Assembly (NCBI GenBank): GCA_036379935.1
Contig: DASVFT010000168.1
Location: forward strand, 1 to 64,000
DNA: 64,000 nucleotides
Reading direction: 5' to 3'
DNA from: JAOPZW01 sp036379935
GTDB lineage: Bacteria; Actinomycetota; Thermoleophilia; Solirubrobacterales; Solirubrobacteraceae
Shown here: positions 27,294 to 38,180 of the stretch, piece by piece
Numbering within the stretch: the stretch's first letter is position 1
Layout: every line of letters begins with the position of its first letter
Notes under the pieces: model-generated
What the model saw: the letters and a program-made list of their open reading frames with translations, nothing else
Databases searched by the model: none
Told to the model about the DNA's origin: nothing
Made by a program: the position numbers and the translations under genes

Positions 27294-28964
27294 CTAGTGC
27301 AGCGCGATCGTGGTACTGACCGCCAGCGCTGGGCGGTGTGGGGCCAGGACGCGAGCTGAGATCCTCACCCGCACCGGCCTGCTGCTGCGAAGCAGACGCA
27401 CGCCCGCGACGGTGGCATGCAGACGCAGGTGCGCGCGCCCGCGGCGGGCGCGCGCGCTGCCTCGAGCGAGCGTCACGTGGGGCGCCCGCGCGCGCGTCAG
27501 CGTCACGGTCAAGCGGTCGCCCGCGGGAAGGAGGACCTGCACCGTCAAGCGGCTGTGGCGCAAGGCACGCCGGCCTCGCCGGGTCGCGAGGCTGCGCCGC
27601 AGGGACGAGAGTGCGGCGCGGAGGCGCGCCCGGAGCGAGGCCCTATCCGTCGCGGCCGTGGCCGGCGCTGCGCCGAGCGTGTCCGGATCGGCGGGTGCGC
27701 CGCCGGGCCCGTCGCCGAGAAGCCGCAGCGCGGCGAGGTACAGATGGCCGTGGCTGTCGCCGGCGTCGCCGATCGCGACGATCCGGCCGTCCGGCTGGAG
27801 CACGAGCGCTCCGATGTCGGCGAAGTCGAACGGGCCCAGCGACGTGAAGACGAAGCCGCCGCCGAAACTCGCGTCGAGGGAGCCGCCGGGCAGGTAGCGG
27901 GCGATCGCGAACCGCCGGTTGCTCGCTTCGACCTGCTCGCCGCCGCCGAGGACGATCTTGCCGTTGGCCTGGAGGGCCGCGGGGCCGCAGGTCAACGGTC
28001 CCGATGCTCCGGTGCGGACCACGCCGCCGCTCCCGAACGTCGGATCGGGGCGTCCCGACGCGTCAAGCCGCAGGAGCTCGAATTGATACTCCCACTGCCC
28101 GGTGAGGACGACCTTGCCATCGGGCTGCGGGAGGACGTGCATGAAGCCACGCGAGGTGTCCATCGGAATCGCGGTAGCGGCGACGCCGCCGTCGCCGAAC
28201 GAGGCGTCCGGCCTGCCGTCAGCGAGATAGCGGGCAGCCGTGAAGGTCGGATTGCCCGCCGCATCGCGGCCGGACCCGCCAAGCAGGAGCGTCCCGCGTG
28301 GTCCACGCGCCATCGTGTCGCAGAGTCCGGCGGGGCCGCGAACGAGCCCGCCGGAGCCGAAGCTCGGATCGAGACGGCCGTTGGAGTCGAAGCGCGCGAG
28401 CGCGAGCGCGCCGCGGCCCTGGGTGTCGTTACCGGCACCGCATGCGACGATCCGCCCGCCGGGCGCGGGCGCCAGCGCCGCGACGATCGAGTCGCGCTCG
28501 TCGGCGCTGAGCGACATCACCACCACGCCGCCGGACCCGAAGCCGGGGTCGGGCCTGCCATCCGCGAGGAACCGGGCCAGCGCGAAGTGCGCCCAGGGAT
28601 CGTTGTCCCATACAGGGTCGATCTCGCCGCCGACGACGATGCCCCCGTCGTCCTGGACGAGGACCGATGTCGAGCGGAAGAACGCCTGCGGAGCCGGAAC
28701 CGGGGCGGTCGCGGTGCCGTTGGCTCCGAAGCTGGCGTCGAGCGCTCCGCTGTGTGTCAGCTTCGTGACCGAGAACGCGTCCCCGACCACCACGATCCCC
28801 CCGTCGGGAGTCACCGCGGCGCCCCGAACGGTCTGGTACGCGGCGTCCGTGAGGGCCACCCCGCCCTGTCCGAAGCTTGGGTCCGGATCGTTGGGCGCCG
28901 CGGTCGCGGCGGGCACGACGACCGCCCACGCCCCGACCAGGCCTACGATAAGACGCCGCTTCAC
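27294..28964 (-). CDS. secreted delta-60 repeat (beta-propeller-like) protein
   Basis: 556 residues from a GTG with a signal peptide (RRLIVGLVGAWAVVVPAATAA). Residues ~25-420 carry about seven units built around RPDPxFGSGGVV and QPDGKIVxxG, the delta-60 repeat thought to form a propeller-like surface. Residues ~430-556 are Arg/Ala-rich and beta-like (RLTVQVLLPAGDRLTVTL), often seen at the end of secreted thermoleophilic proteins and possibly a cell-wall contact. Role unknown. Divergent from the duplicated membrane protein, 198 bases apart, and tail-to-tail with the DAO gene, 27 bases apart. Confidence 0.8.
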   Translation of the reverse strand: MKRRLIVGLVGAWAVVVPAATAAPNDPDPSFGQGGVALTDAAYQTVRGAAVTPDGGIVVVGDAFSVTKLTHSGALDASFGANGTATAPVPAPQAFFRSTSVLVQDDGGIVVGGEIDPVWDNDPWAHFALARFLADGRPDPGFGSGGVVVMSLSADERDSIVAALAPAPGGRIVACGAGNDTQGRGALALARFDSNGRLDPSFGSGGLVRGPAGLCDTMARGPRGTLLLGGSGRDAAGNPTFTAARYLADGRPDASFGDGGVAATAIPMDTSRGFMHVLPQPDGKVVLTGQWEYQFELLRLDASGRPDPTFGSGGVVRTGASGPLTCGPAALQANGKIVLGGGEQVEASNRRFAIARYLPGGSLDASFGGGFVFTSLGPFDFADIGALVLQPDGRIVAIGDAGDSHGHLYLAALRLLGDGPGGAPADPDTLGAAPATAATDRASLRARLRAALSSLRRSLATRRGRRALRHSRLTVQVLLPAGDRLTVTLTRARAPHVTLARGSARARRGRAHLRLHATVAGVRLLRSSRPVRVRISARVLAPHRPALAVSTTIALH

Positions 28965-29162
28965 CGCAATGCTCTGGATACCCGACGAAGGCGCCGGGCA
29001 GCCATACACGGGCGCAGTCTCTTGCAGGCCCGTCTATGGCCGCACGGTGAATTTGCATGGTCATCCTGGGCGCGGAACCTGGCTTCGGTGTAGGTTTGGC
29101 CCGGCGCTCCGGAGCTTGGCTCACCGGTGTCCGCCGGCAACCCGCTCGTTGGAGGTTTCGGT

Positions 29163-30728
29163 ATGCGAGGCACAGGTGGAAGCCGTTCGGGAGTCCTGCA
29201 GTGGGTCATAGTCCTCGTGGTCGGCGTGCTCGACGTCACCGTCGTCCTTGGCCTGAACCTGATCCCGCGGCTGAACGCCGGGCAGAATGTCCTCGACGCG
29301 GCCCGGCCGGCGTTCGCGCCTGAACGTGTCACCGGTGCCAGAGCCGGCATCAACCTGATCTCCAAGAACGTCGACACCGCGGATCCGATCGTCACCGCCG
29401 ACGGTGGCGCGGCGGCCGAGGTGCCCAAGCTCGTCGGGTTCGTGTCCGACAAGACGGGGCTCTCGCAGGCGGCCGTCGTCGGGGCGCTGCAGAAGAACTT
29501 CCCGCACACGCTGGCGCTGCTGCAGACGATCCCGCTCTCCTCGGTGACCTCCGAGCTGCCCAAGCTCCTCACCTTCCTGGAGGGGGCGCTCAAGATCTCG
29601 CAGGCGGACCTCCTCGCCGCGCTGAAGCAGAACTTCCCGCACCTCGCGCAGGCGATCGTCAACCTGCCGACGGTCACCAACGGGTGGAGCAGCATCCAGG
29701 GGATCGACGGGCTCACGCGCTTCGACGGCACGCCGGTGAAGAGCGTGCCGGACCTGAGGACGTACTTCGGCTCCGACCTGATCCCCGTCATCGAGACCCA
29801 GCGCAAGAACTTCGAGAGCCTCGACGGGACCTCGACCGTCAACTGGATCGCGCCGCTGCTGCTCATCGTCGGGTTCGTCGTGATCGCCTTCGCGGTGCTG
29901 ATGATCGCGCTCAACCTGCGGGGGCCGCTGCCGCGCGGGCCGGCCATGGCGGCGGCGTCCGTCGTCCCGGTCGTCGGCATCGGGGTGGTGGCACTCGTGC
30001 TCGTGATCTCGCTCGTCCCGCGCGTGAGCAACGGGCAGAAGCTGCTCGACGCCCTGCGTCCGACCACGCCCCTCGAGCGGGTCCACGGCGACCGCGCCGG
30101 GATCACGATGGTCTCGGCGATCGCCGACACCGAGGACCCGATCATGACCGAGCAGGGTGGCGCGGCGGCCGAGGTGCCCAAGCTGGTCGGGTTCGTGTCG
30201 GAGAAGACGGGCCTCTCGCAGGCCGCGGTGATCGGGGCGCTCAAGAAGAACTTCCCGCACACGCTGGCGCTGTTGCAGGCGATCCCGCTCTCGTCGGTCA
30301 CGTCCGAGATACCGGGTCTCCTGACCTTCCTGGAGAAGGCGCTCAAGGTCAGTCAGGCGCAGCTGATGGCCGCGCTCGGCGACAACTTCCCGCGCCTCGC
30401 GCAGGCGATCACCAACCTGCCGGCGGTGACGAACGGGTGGAACGACGTGCCGGGCGCCAACGGCATGACGCGCTTCGACGGCTCGCCCGTCAAGAGCGTC
30501 CCGGACGTGCGCAGCTACTTCAGCGCCGACGTCATCCCCGTCCTGGAGAAGCAGCGAGACAACTACAACAAGCTGATGGAGACGTCGAAGATCAACTTCA
30601 TCGGGCCTCTGGTGCTGATCGTCGGCCTCATCGTCATCGTCTACGGGCTGTTGATGCTGTTCCTGGCCTCGCGCCTCGAGCCGCGTCCCCGCGCGATGGC
30701 GACCCCCGCGCCGAGCCCGGCGACGTAG
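29163..30728 (+). CDS. internally duplicated four-helix membrane protein
   Basis: 521 residues. Two ~250-residue copies each contain a first membrane helix, a ~170-residue extracytoplasmic helical region (VPKLVGFVSxKTGLSQAA, KKNFPHTLALLQ, NLPxVTNGW) and a closing membrane helix; the copies are very similar in protein and DNA. No family is recognised with confidence. Start ATG 29163 is fixed by GGAGG seven bases upstream; an earlier GTG at 29127 lacks this. The following gene begins 22 bases after the stop. Confidence 0.85.
   Translation: MRGTGGSRSGVLQWVIVLVVGVLDVTVVLGLNLIPRLNAGQNVLDAARPAFAPERVTGARAGINLISKNVDTADPIVTADGGAAAEVPKLVGFVSDKTGLSQAAVVGALQKNFPHTLALLQTIPLSSVTSELPKLLTFLEGALKISQADLLAALKQNFPHLAQAIVNLPTVTNGWSSIQGIDGLTRFDGTPVKSVPDLRTYFGSDLIPVIETQRKNFESLDGTSTVNWIAPLLLIVGFVVIAFAVLMIALNLRGPLPRGPAMAAASVVPVVGIGVVALVLVISLVPRVSNGQKLLDALRPTTPLERVHGDRAGITMVSAIADTEDPIMTEQGGAAAEVPKLVGFVSEKTGLSQAAVIGALKKNFPHTLALLQAIPLSSVTSEIPGLLTFLEKALKVSQAQLMAALGDNFPRLAQAITNLPAVTNGWNDVPGANGMTRFDGSPVKSVPDVRSYFSADVIPVLEKQRDNYNKLMETSKINFIGPLVLIVGLIVIVYGLLMLFLASRLEPRPRAMATPAPSPAT
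29403..30728 (+). repeat. intragenic direct duplication, 753-bp period
   Basis: The bases from 29403 (GGTGGCGCGGCGGCCGAGGT) recur from 30156, with long near-identical runs including synonymous sites, exactly 251 codons apart. The conservation at silent positions points to recent duplication or ongoing gene conversion. Confidence 0.85.
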
Positions 30729-30750
30729 CCGTATCGGGCGGCGGCCGAAC

Positions 30751-31374
30751 GTGGCGGCGCCCGACGACGTTCACTCGGCCTTCGCCCAGGCGGCGGCCGA
30801 GGACGGGATCGCGCTCGGGCCGCAGTCGTTCGACTGGCTGTGCGAGCAGGGCCATGTCGGGCTCGAGCGCGTCGCGAAGGCCCGTCGCGATCCGGCCCTC
30901 GTCGGGCCGGTGACCGCGGCGCTCGAGCGGCTCGGCGCGATCTACGCCCGCCTCGACGGCGACCTCTCGGTCCTGTACGCGTCGCGCGAGAACCTGCTGC
31001 TTCCGGTCGAGCTGGTCCACGAGCCCACGGGAACGCTGATCGAGGTCGACGAGCCCGCGCACTTCACCTCCTTCCGTCTCGCCGCGCTCGAGCTCTATCC
31101 CTCCGATGCCGCCCTGGGGTTCAGCGTCGACGAGCACGAGGAGCTGTGCCGCGCGTGGTGCGCGAGGACCGACCGCCTCGCGGGCGGGCTGCCCGCCAAG
31201 GGCTTCGGGTTCGGCGGCATCCCGCGCGAGCGCGCCTACCACGACGCCCTGCGCGACCTCGCCACCCCGGCCATGGGCCATCCGCCCGTCGTCCGCATCG
31301 CGGTCCTCGACGGCGACGGCGCCGCCGCCTATCGCCGCCACCGCGCGGCGCTGCTCGAGCTGCTGGGCCCCTGA
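30751..31374 (+). CDS. unknown protein, possible endonuclease-like fold
   Basis: 207 residues from a GTG. I do not recognise the family. It is soluble, with a helical N-terminal third and a mixed C-terminal part containing ELVHEPTGTLIEVDEPAHF, whose acidic IEVDE strand is reminiscent of PD-(D/E)xK-type nuclease cores; this is a weak resemblance only. Starts 22 bases after the duplicated membrane protein and ends one base before the convergent zinc-ribbon gene. Confidence 0.65.
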   Translation: MAAPDDVHSAFAQAAAEDGIALGPQSFDWLCEQGHVGLERVAKARRDPALVGPVTAALERLGAIYARLDGDLSVLYASRENLLLPVELVHEPTGTLIEVDEPAHFTSFRLAALELYPSDAALGFSVDEHEELCRAWCARTDRLAGGLPAKGFGFGGIPRERAYHDALRDLATPAMGHPPVVRIAVLDGDGAAAYRRHRAALLELLGP

Positions 31375-31375
31375 G

Positions 31376-31630
31376 TCAGCGGGCGGGCGCCTCGGGCTCT
31401 TCGGTCACCGCCACGTTGACCGTCGAGCAGCGTCCGCAGCGGACGCGGACCTTCTTCGTCATCTGCACGGCGTGCATCCCCGCGGCGAGGACGTTGCCGC
31501 ACTCGACGCACACGTAGTCGTCGGGGCCGTTGCCGTGGAAGACGGGCCTGTCGGCGTCGTCCTGGAGGGCGGTCCCGCCGTCGAACGGCACCTCGCCCTC
31601 GCGGATCTGTCGCATCGTGATGGTGGCCAT
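31376..31630 (-). CDS. small zinc-ribbon protein
   Basis: 84 residues. CVEC and CGRC pairs spaced about 25 residues apart make a four-Cys zinc ribbon; the N-terminal half is acidic. Function unknown. It follows the CoxG gene by 28 bases on the same strand and is probably cotranscribed with it. Confidence 0.75.
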   Translation of the reverse strand: MATITMRQIREGEVPFDGGTALQDDADRPVFHGNGPDDYVCVECGNVLAAGMHAVQMTKKVRVRCGRCSTVNVAVTEEPEAPAR

Positions 31631-31658
31631 CAGGGGTGGCGGCGGCGGCCGCCCGCGC

Positions 31659-32090
31659 TCACATCGTGGCCAGCTTACCGGTGAAGTCGGTGATCAGCGC
31701 GTCGAGCACGCCGCCGACGACGCCCTCGCCCATCGACGCCGCCTTGCCCGTGATCTGGGCCTTGGTGTGGATCGTGCCTCCGCCGTCGTTGAGCTCGAAG
31801 ACGACGTTGGCGTTGGCGTGTCCCTGCCCGCCGGCCTCCTTGGACTTGACGCTGAGCACCGCGCGATGGGCCGCCTCGTCCTGCTCGACGATGTCCACCG
31901 TGCCGGTGAAGGTCAGCGACATCGCTCCCATCTTGACGACAATCTCCGCCTTGACGGAGTCCGGCCCGGTGCGCTCGAGCACCCTGCCCCCCTCGACGCA
32001 CCGCACGAGGCGCTCGAGGTCGAGGATCGCCGCGTAGCTCTCGTCGATCGGCTTCGCGGTGGAGAAGGAATGATCCAGCTCAACGGCCAT
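31659..32090 (-). CDS. coxG: CoxG-like SRPBCC protein of the CO dehydrogenase system
   Basis: 143 residues, START/SRPBCC fold. It opens LDHSFSTAKPIDESYAAILD and has GPDSVKAEIVVKMG and AQITGKAASMGEGVV segments typical of CO dehydrogenase subunit G. In Oligotropha CoxG is linked to membrane attachment of the CO dehydrogenase. Here it is 0.7 kb beyond the 3' end of the main cox operon, separated by the divergent YceI gene, and has its own upstream region with AAAGGAG before the ATG. Assignment is by fold and neighbourhood. Confidence 0.82.
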   Translation of the reverse strand: MAVELDHSFSTAKPIDESYAAILDLERLVRCVEGGRVLERTGPDSVKAEIVVKMGAMSLTFTGTVDIVEQDEAAHRAVLSVKSKEAGGQGHANANVVFELNDGGGTIHTKAQITGKAASMGEGVVGGVLDALITDFTGKLATM

Positions 32091-32162
32091 GCACGGTCTC
32101 CTTTTGGTGAAAAAATCCTTTTGCCGTTCACTGGCAGGTCATTGACGAAATGCTCAGTGCGA

Positions 32163-32206
32163 TGTGACTGTGTTTTATGTCACACAACATCATATAGTCT
32201 ACGCTC
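32163..32206 (+). promoter_or_regulatory. CRP-like palindrome and leaderless promoter in low-GC intergenic
   Basis: TGTGT-TTTATG-TCACA (32169-32184) matches the CRP half-sites with nine of ten bases. TATAGT (32193-32198) is a good -10 box, putting the start point near 32205, two bases before the YceI ATG at 32207, so that mRNA would be leaderless. The palindrome would cover the -35 region, as expected for a repressor site for YceI, while also lying upstream of CoxG. Sequence matches are seen; binding is inferred. Confidence 0.55.
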
Positions 32207-32752
32207 ATGGCGATCCAGGTAGGCACGCACAAGCTCGGCCCCGAGAACGGCACGCTTTCGGTGAGGACCAGTCGCACCGGTGCCGCAGCGAAGGCGGGAC
32301 ATGACCTTCTGATCCACGTCACGGCTTGGGAGGCCACGCTCGAGGTAGGTGAGGACGCCGCGCCGACGAGCATGGCGCTCGACGCAGACGCCACGTCGTT
32401 GCGCGTGCGAGAGGGCACGGGCGGCATGCAGAGCCTCGACGACGACGACAAGGCCAACATCCAGAAGACGATCGACGACGACGTCCTCAAGCGCAGGGGC
32501 ATCCAGTTCCGCTCGACCGGCGTGGAGCCGGCCGGCGACGGAACGATCGGCGTGCAGGGCGAGCTGACGCTGGGGGACAAGACCGGCCCGGTGGCGTTCG
32601 ACCTCGCGGTCGGCGACGACGGCAGCCTCAGCGGCAGCGCCGTCGTCAAGCAGACCGACTGGGGGATCAAGCCCTACTCGGCGCTCTTCGGCGCCCTCAA
32701 GGTCGCCGACGAGGTGCAGGTGGCGATCGACGCCAAGCTGCCGTCGAGCTGA
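32207..32752 (+). CDS. YceI-family lipocalin-like protein
   Basis: 181 residues. The YceI pattern is present (GTHKLGPENGTLSVRTSRTG, AKAGHDLLI, GELTLGDKTGPVAFDLAV), an eight-strand barrel that binds isoprenoid-like lipids in family members. No signal peptide is present, so a cytosolic form is expected. The ATG lies about two bases from the predicted transcription start. Its 3' end is 14 bases from the convergent CoxL-like fragment gene. Confidence 0.85.
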   Translation: MAIQVGTHKLGPENGTLSVRTSRTGAAAKAGHDLLIHVTAWEATLEVGEDAAPTSMALDADATSLRVREGTGGMQSLDDDDKANIQKTIDDDVLKRRGIQFRSTGVEPAGDGTIGVQGELTLGDKTGPVAFDLAVGDDGSLSGSAVVKQTDWGIKPYSALFGALKVADEVQVAIDAKLPSS

Positions 32753-32766
32753 GCGCGATCCGCTGA

Positions 32767-33228
32767 TCACCCCGTGTAGACGGTCTGCGCGTCGAGCCCG
32801 CCCTCGACACCCGGAGGCAGGGCGCCGCTTCCGTGGGCGTAGAGCGCGACGTCCTCGACGGTCTTTCGCTGCGTCGGGTCGCTGCCGTCGCCGCCGACCC
32901 ACGCCCCGTTGCGCCACTCGAGGCTCTCCGGCGCGGTCTCGAGCGCCATCCCGGCGAGGAGCTGGCCCTTCTCGCGGATCTTCCCGGTCGCGCTGACGAT
33001 CGCGGCCGGCGCGCCGTCGGATGGGGTGGTGTTGTAGCTGTGACCGACGCCGTACCGGTCGGTGTCGGCGGGCACGACCTTCACGTCGAGCGGCGGGACG
33101 CCGAGCTCGTCGGCGACGAGCTGCGCGTACTCGGCCTCTCGGCCGTCGGACTCCGTGGTCAGGCTGAGCACCATCTTGCCCGTGGGGTGCACGCGCAGAA
33201 AGACCGCTCGGTAAGCCTCGTTAGCCAT
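32767..33228 (-). CDS. free-standing protein matching an internal segment of CoxL
   Basis: 153 residues. Clearly homologous to the molybdopterin-binding region of the local CoxL (about residues 490-640): both read (Q)(L/I)VA(D/E)ELG(V/I)PP, (A/G)DTD, GxG-SxxTP and end GxEGGLDAQ(T/V)(V/I)Y. It is not an obvious pseudogene: it has its own AGGAGGAG ribosome site, an ATG, an intact frame and a clean stop. It lacks the active-site Cys loop, so cannot be a complete dehydrogenase. It could bind cofactor or a CoxL partner. Last gene of the main cox operon, 33 bases after the zinc protein. Confidence 0.82.
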   Translation of the reverse strand: MANEAYRAVFLRVHPTGKMVLSLTTESDGREAEYAQLVADELGVPPLDVKVVPADTDRYGVGHSYNTTPSDGAPAAIVSATGKIREKGQLLAGMALETAPESLEWRNGAWVGGDGSDPTQRKTVEDVALYAHGSGALPPGVEGGLDAQTVYTG

Positions 33229-33261
33229 GGCTGGATCTCCTCCTGGTGGGTGGTCGCTCGA

Positions 33262-33450
33262 TCATCGGTTGCCCTCGGGCGCGGCGGACGAGCTCTCGCT
33301 CGCGAGGCGCTGGCGCTCCTGGTGGGCGGTCAGCGCGTTGTGCTCCTCCAAGTCGCAGAAGGACGGCTGCGGCCCGCCAAGCTGGTGCGGAGGCACCGCG
33401 GGCCGCTCGCATCCCGGATAGATGCACGTCTTGGGCGGGGTGGCGTTCAT
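33262..33450 (-). CDS. 62-residue zinc-finger-like protein
   Basis: Has CIYPGCERP followed by SFCDLEEHNALTAHQER: a Cys-Cys-Cys-His set that in actinobacteria often caps larger proteins of unknown function; here it stands alone. A GAGGA ribosome site precedes the ATG. Starts nine bases after the CoxE gene stop, so it belongs to the cox operon. Metal binding is inferred. Confidence 0.7.
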   Translation of the reverse strand: MNATPPKTCIYPGCERPAVPPHQLGGPQPSFCDLEEHNALTAHQERQRLASESSSAAPEGNR

Positions 33451-33459
33451 CTTCGGTCC

Positions 33460-34863
33460 TCACTCATCCTCGTCGGTGACCCAGCCCGGGGTGGTGTGGC
33501 CCCGGCTCGGCCGGGGGCCGCTGGGCATGGCCACCGAGCTCCCGGGAACGGGTGTGGCGCTGGCCCACGGCTCGCGGTCATCGCCCTCGCCGGCGGGCGA
33601 CGACTTCCAGCGCGCGGCCGCGGAGCCGCGCTCCCACGCGTCGGCCGCGATCGCCTCCGCCACCTCGTCGAGGGCCTTGAAGCTGTGACCGCTCACCAGC
33701 GCGTCGCAATGCGGCAACGCGGCGACCATGCCGCCCGCCTGGACCGAGAAGGCCCCGGCGCCGGCGCGCGGGTTGACCCACACGATGCGGTGGGCCAGCC
33801 GCGCGAGACGCTCCATCTCGCGGCCCACGAGCTTGGGGTCGCCGCGCTCCCAGCCGTCGGAGAGGATCACGACCACGGCGCCGCGGGCCATGCCGCGACG
33901 CCCGTGGCGGTCGTTGAACGTCCGCAGCGCGTCGCCGATCCGCGTGCCGCTCGACCAGTCGGGCGCCGCGGCGGCCGCGCGCTGGATCGCGCGCTCGGGG
34001 TGGCGCGAGGACAGCGCGCGGGTCAGGCGGGTCAGCCGCGTGGCGAAGACGAAGGCCTCGGCGTCGGGACCGCTGCGCGCGGCACTGGTGAGGAACTGCA
34101 GGTAGGCCCGCGCGTAGGGCTCCATCGAGCCGGAGATGTCGCACAGCATGACCAGCCGGCGGCGCGCGATGCGCCGGCGCCGGCGCGCCAGGCGGATCGG
34201 GTCGCCCCCCGTGCGCAGGCTGGCGCGCAGGGTGCGGCGCAGGTCGACGTGCTCGCCGTGGCGGCCCTTCTCGTAGCGGCGCGTGCGCCGCTTCGGGGTG
34301 GCGAGCTCCAGGCGCGACATCAGCTTGTAGAGCTGCGCCAGCTCGCTCGGCTCGAGCGCATCGAAGCTCTTGCTCGAGAGCTGCTCCTCATCGGTGGCCA
34401 TGGCCACCGGCACCTCGACCTCGGTGGCGTCCTCGTCCTCGTCGTTCTCGCCGGGCGGAGAGGCCGAGAGATCGCCGCGCGCCTGCTGCTCGCGCGACGA
34501 CGGCGACGAGGCCTTGTGCTCCGAGCGCGGCCGGTCGTCCGGCGGGGCCGCGACCGTCCGGGCGTCCTCGGGCACGAAGTCCTCGCCGTCCGCGCGGCCG
34601 CCGAACACCGCCGCGAACACGGCGTCGAAGGCGTTGAGCTGGGCCTCGTCGGAGACGAGCACGGCGCGCGCGGTCCAGTACAGGCGCCGGCGCGAGATCG
34701 GGCGGACGAGGCTCAGCGCGCGAGCGAAGTCGGCGGAGCGCGCGGGCGTGATCGGCACGCCGGCGTCGTGCAGCCGCCGGCTCAGCGCGCCGACGAGCTC
34801 CGGCAGGTCGAGGTGGATGGTCTCGACCCCGAACACCCCGTTGGAGGGCCGCGCCTCACTCAC
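33460..34863 (-). CDS. coxE: CoxE-like VWA-domain protein
   Basis: 467 residues from a GTG. N-terminal region (LPELVGALSRRLHDAGVPI, residues ~20-40) is the CoxE opening. An acidic, Ser-rich disordered linker runs about 95-150. A von Willebrand A domain with MIDAS motif CDISGSM and the ...LSDGWERGDPKLV segment follows. CoxD and CoxE act with an AAA ATPase to mature the copper-sulfur site of CO dehydrogenase. The Pro-rich tail after residue 430 is probably flexible. Its start overlaps the CoxD stop by eight bases. Confidence 0.9.
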   Translation of the reverse strand: MSEARPSNGVFGVETIHLDLPELVGALSRRLHDAGVPITPARSADFARALSLVRPISRRRLYWTARAVLVSDEAQLNAFDAVFAAVFGGRADGEDFVPEDARTVAAPPDDRPRSEHKASSPSSREQQARGDLSASPPGENDEDEDATEVEVPVAMATDEEQLSSKSFDALEPSELAQLYKLMSRLELATPKRRTRRYEKGRHGEHVDLRRTLRASLRTGGDPIRLARRRRRIARRRLVMLCDISGSMEPYARAYLQFLTSAARSGPDAEAFVFATRLTRLTRALSSRHPERAIQRAAAAAPDWSSGTRIGDALRTFNDRHGRRGMARGAVVVILSDGWERGDPKLVGREMERLARLAHRIVWVNPRAGAGAFSVQAGGMVAALPHCDALVSGHSFKALDEVAEAIAADAWERGSAAARWKSSPAGEGDDREPWASATPVPGSSVAMPSGPRPSRGHTTPGWVTDEDE

Positions 34864-35779
34864 CGCTGCGCACGAGCTGCTCGAGGCCGGCCGCGCGGAT
34901 CACCTCCTGGTCCTCGCTGTACTTGAGCACCGTCCCGAGGGTGCGATCGAGGGCCGCGGCATCGAGCTGCTCGACCCCGAGCACGCTGAGCGCCGCCAGC
35001 CAGTCGATCGCCTCGGCGATCCCGGGCGGCTTCTGCACATCGCTGTCGCGCATGCGCGAGACCGCGTTGGCCACCTGCACGGCGAGCGTCTCCGACGCGC
35101 CCTTCACACGCCGGCGGACGATCTCCACCTCGCGCTGGGGCGTCGGATAGGGGATCTTGTGGTAGATGCAGCGCCGCTTGACGGCGTCGTGCAGGTCGCG
35201 CGTGCGGTTGGAGGTGAGGACGATGATCGGCGGGTGCGTGGCGCGGATCGTGCCGATCTCGGGGATCGTCACGCTGGCCTCGGCGAGCAGTTCAAGCAGG
35301 AACGCCTCGAAGTCGTCGTCGGCGCGATCGATCTCGTCGATCAGCAGCACCGCGGGGCGCGGGCCGGGGTGCTCGAGCGCGCGCAGGAGCGGTCGGCGGA
35401 TCAGGTAGTCCGGCCCGAAGAGCTCCTCCTCGGCCAGCGGCGTGTCCCGGGAGTCGGCCAGACGGATGCTCAAAAGCTGGCGTGGATAGTTCCACTCGTA
35501 GAGCGCCTCGGCCGCGTCGATCCCCTCGTAGCACTGCAGGCGCACCAGGGGCGTGTCGAGCACGACGGCCAGCGACTTGGCGGCCTCGGTCTTGCCCACG
35601 CCCGCCTCGCCCTCGAGGAGCAGCGGCTGCGGCAGGCGCAGGCTGAGGAACATCGACGTGGCCAGGCCCTCGTCGACGAGGTAGTCGACGTCGGCCAGCC
35701 GCCGCGCCAGCGTCTCCACGTCGGGCACGAGCCGGCGGATCTCACCAGCCGCCTCGCCCGTGACGTCGGGCGGCGTCAT
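34856..35779 (-). CDS. coxD: CoxD-like MoxR AAA+ ATPase
   Basis: 307 residues. Walker A GEAGVGKTE, Walker B LLIDEIDRADDD and sensor LTSNRTRDLHDA are intact. Near-canonical MoxR/CoxD length. In the family it works with the VWA protein CoxE as a chaperone that inserts or matures the [CuSMoO2] cofactor of CoxL. The ATG at 35779 is chosen since the MoxR homology begins soon after; the gap from CoxL is 16 bases. Confidence 0.92.
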   Translation of the reverse strand: MTPPDVTGEAAGEIRRLVPDVETLARRLADVDYLVDEGLATSMFLSLRLPQPLLLEGEAGVGKTEAAKSLAVVLDTPLVRLQCYEGIDAAEALYEWNYPRQLLSIRLADSRDTPLAEEELFGPDYLIRRPLLRALEHPGPRPAVLLIDEIDRADDDFEAFLLELLAEASVTIPEIGTIRATHPPIIVLTSNRTRDLHDAVKRRCIYHKIPYPTPQREVEIVRRRVKGASETLAVQVANAVSRMRDSDVQKPPGIAEAIDWLAALSVLGVEQLDAAALDRTLGTVLKYSEDQEVIRAAGLEQLVRSGE

Positions 35780-35795
35780 GAGACCCGCGTCGTGA

Positions 35796-38176
<2,381 letters not shown>

Positions 38177-38180
<4 letters not shown>

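Noticed and set aside
32163..32184. TGTGAC-N10-GTCACA as a CRP site.
   Set aside because: The half-site spacing is wrong; the embedded TGTGT-N6-TCACA has correct CRP spacing and was used instead.
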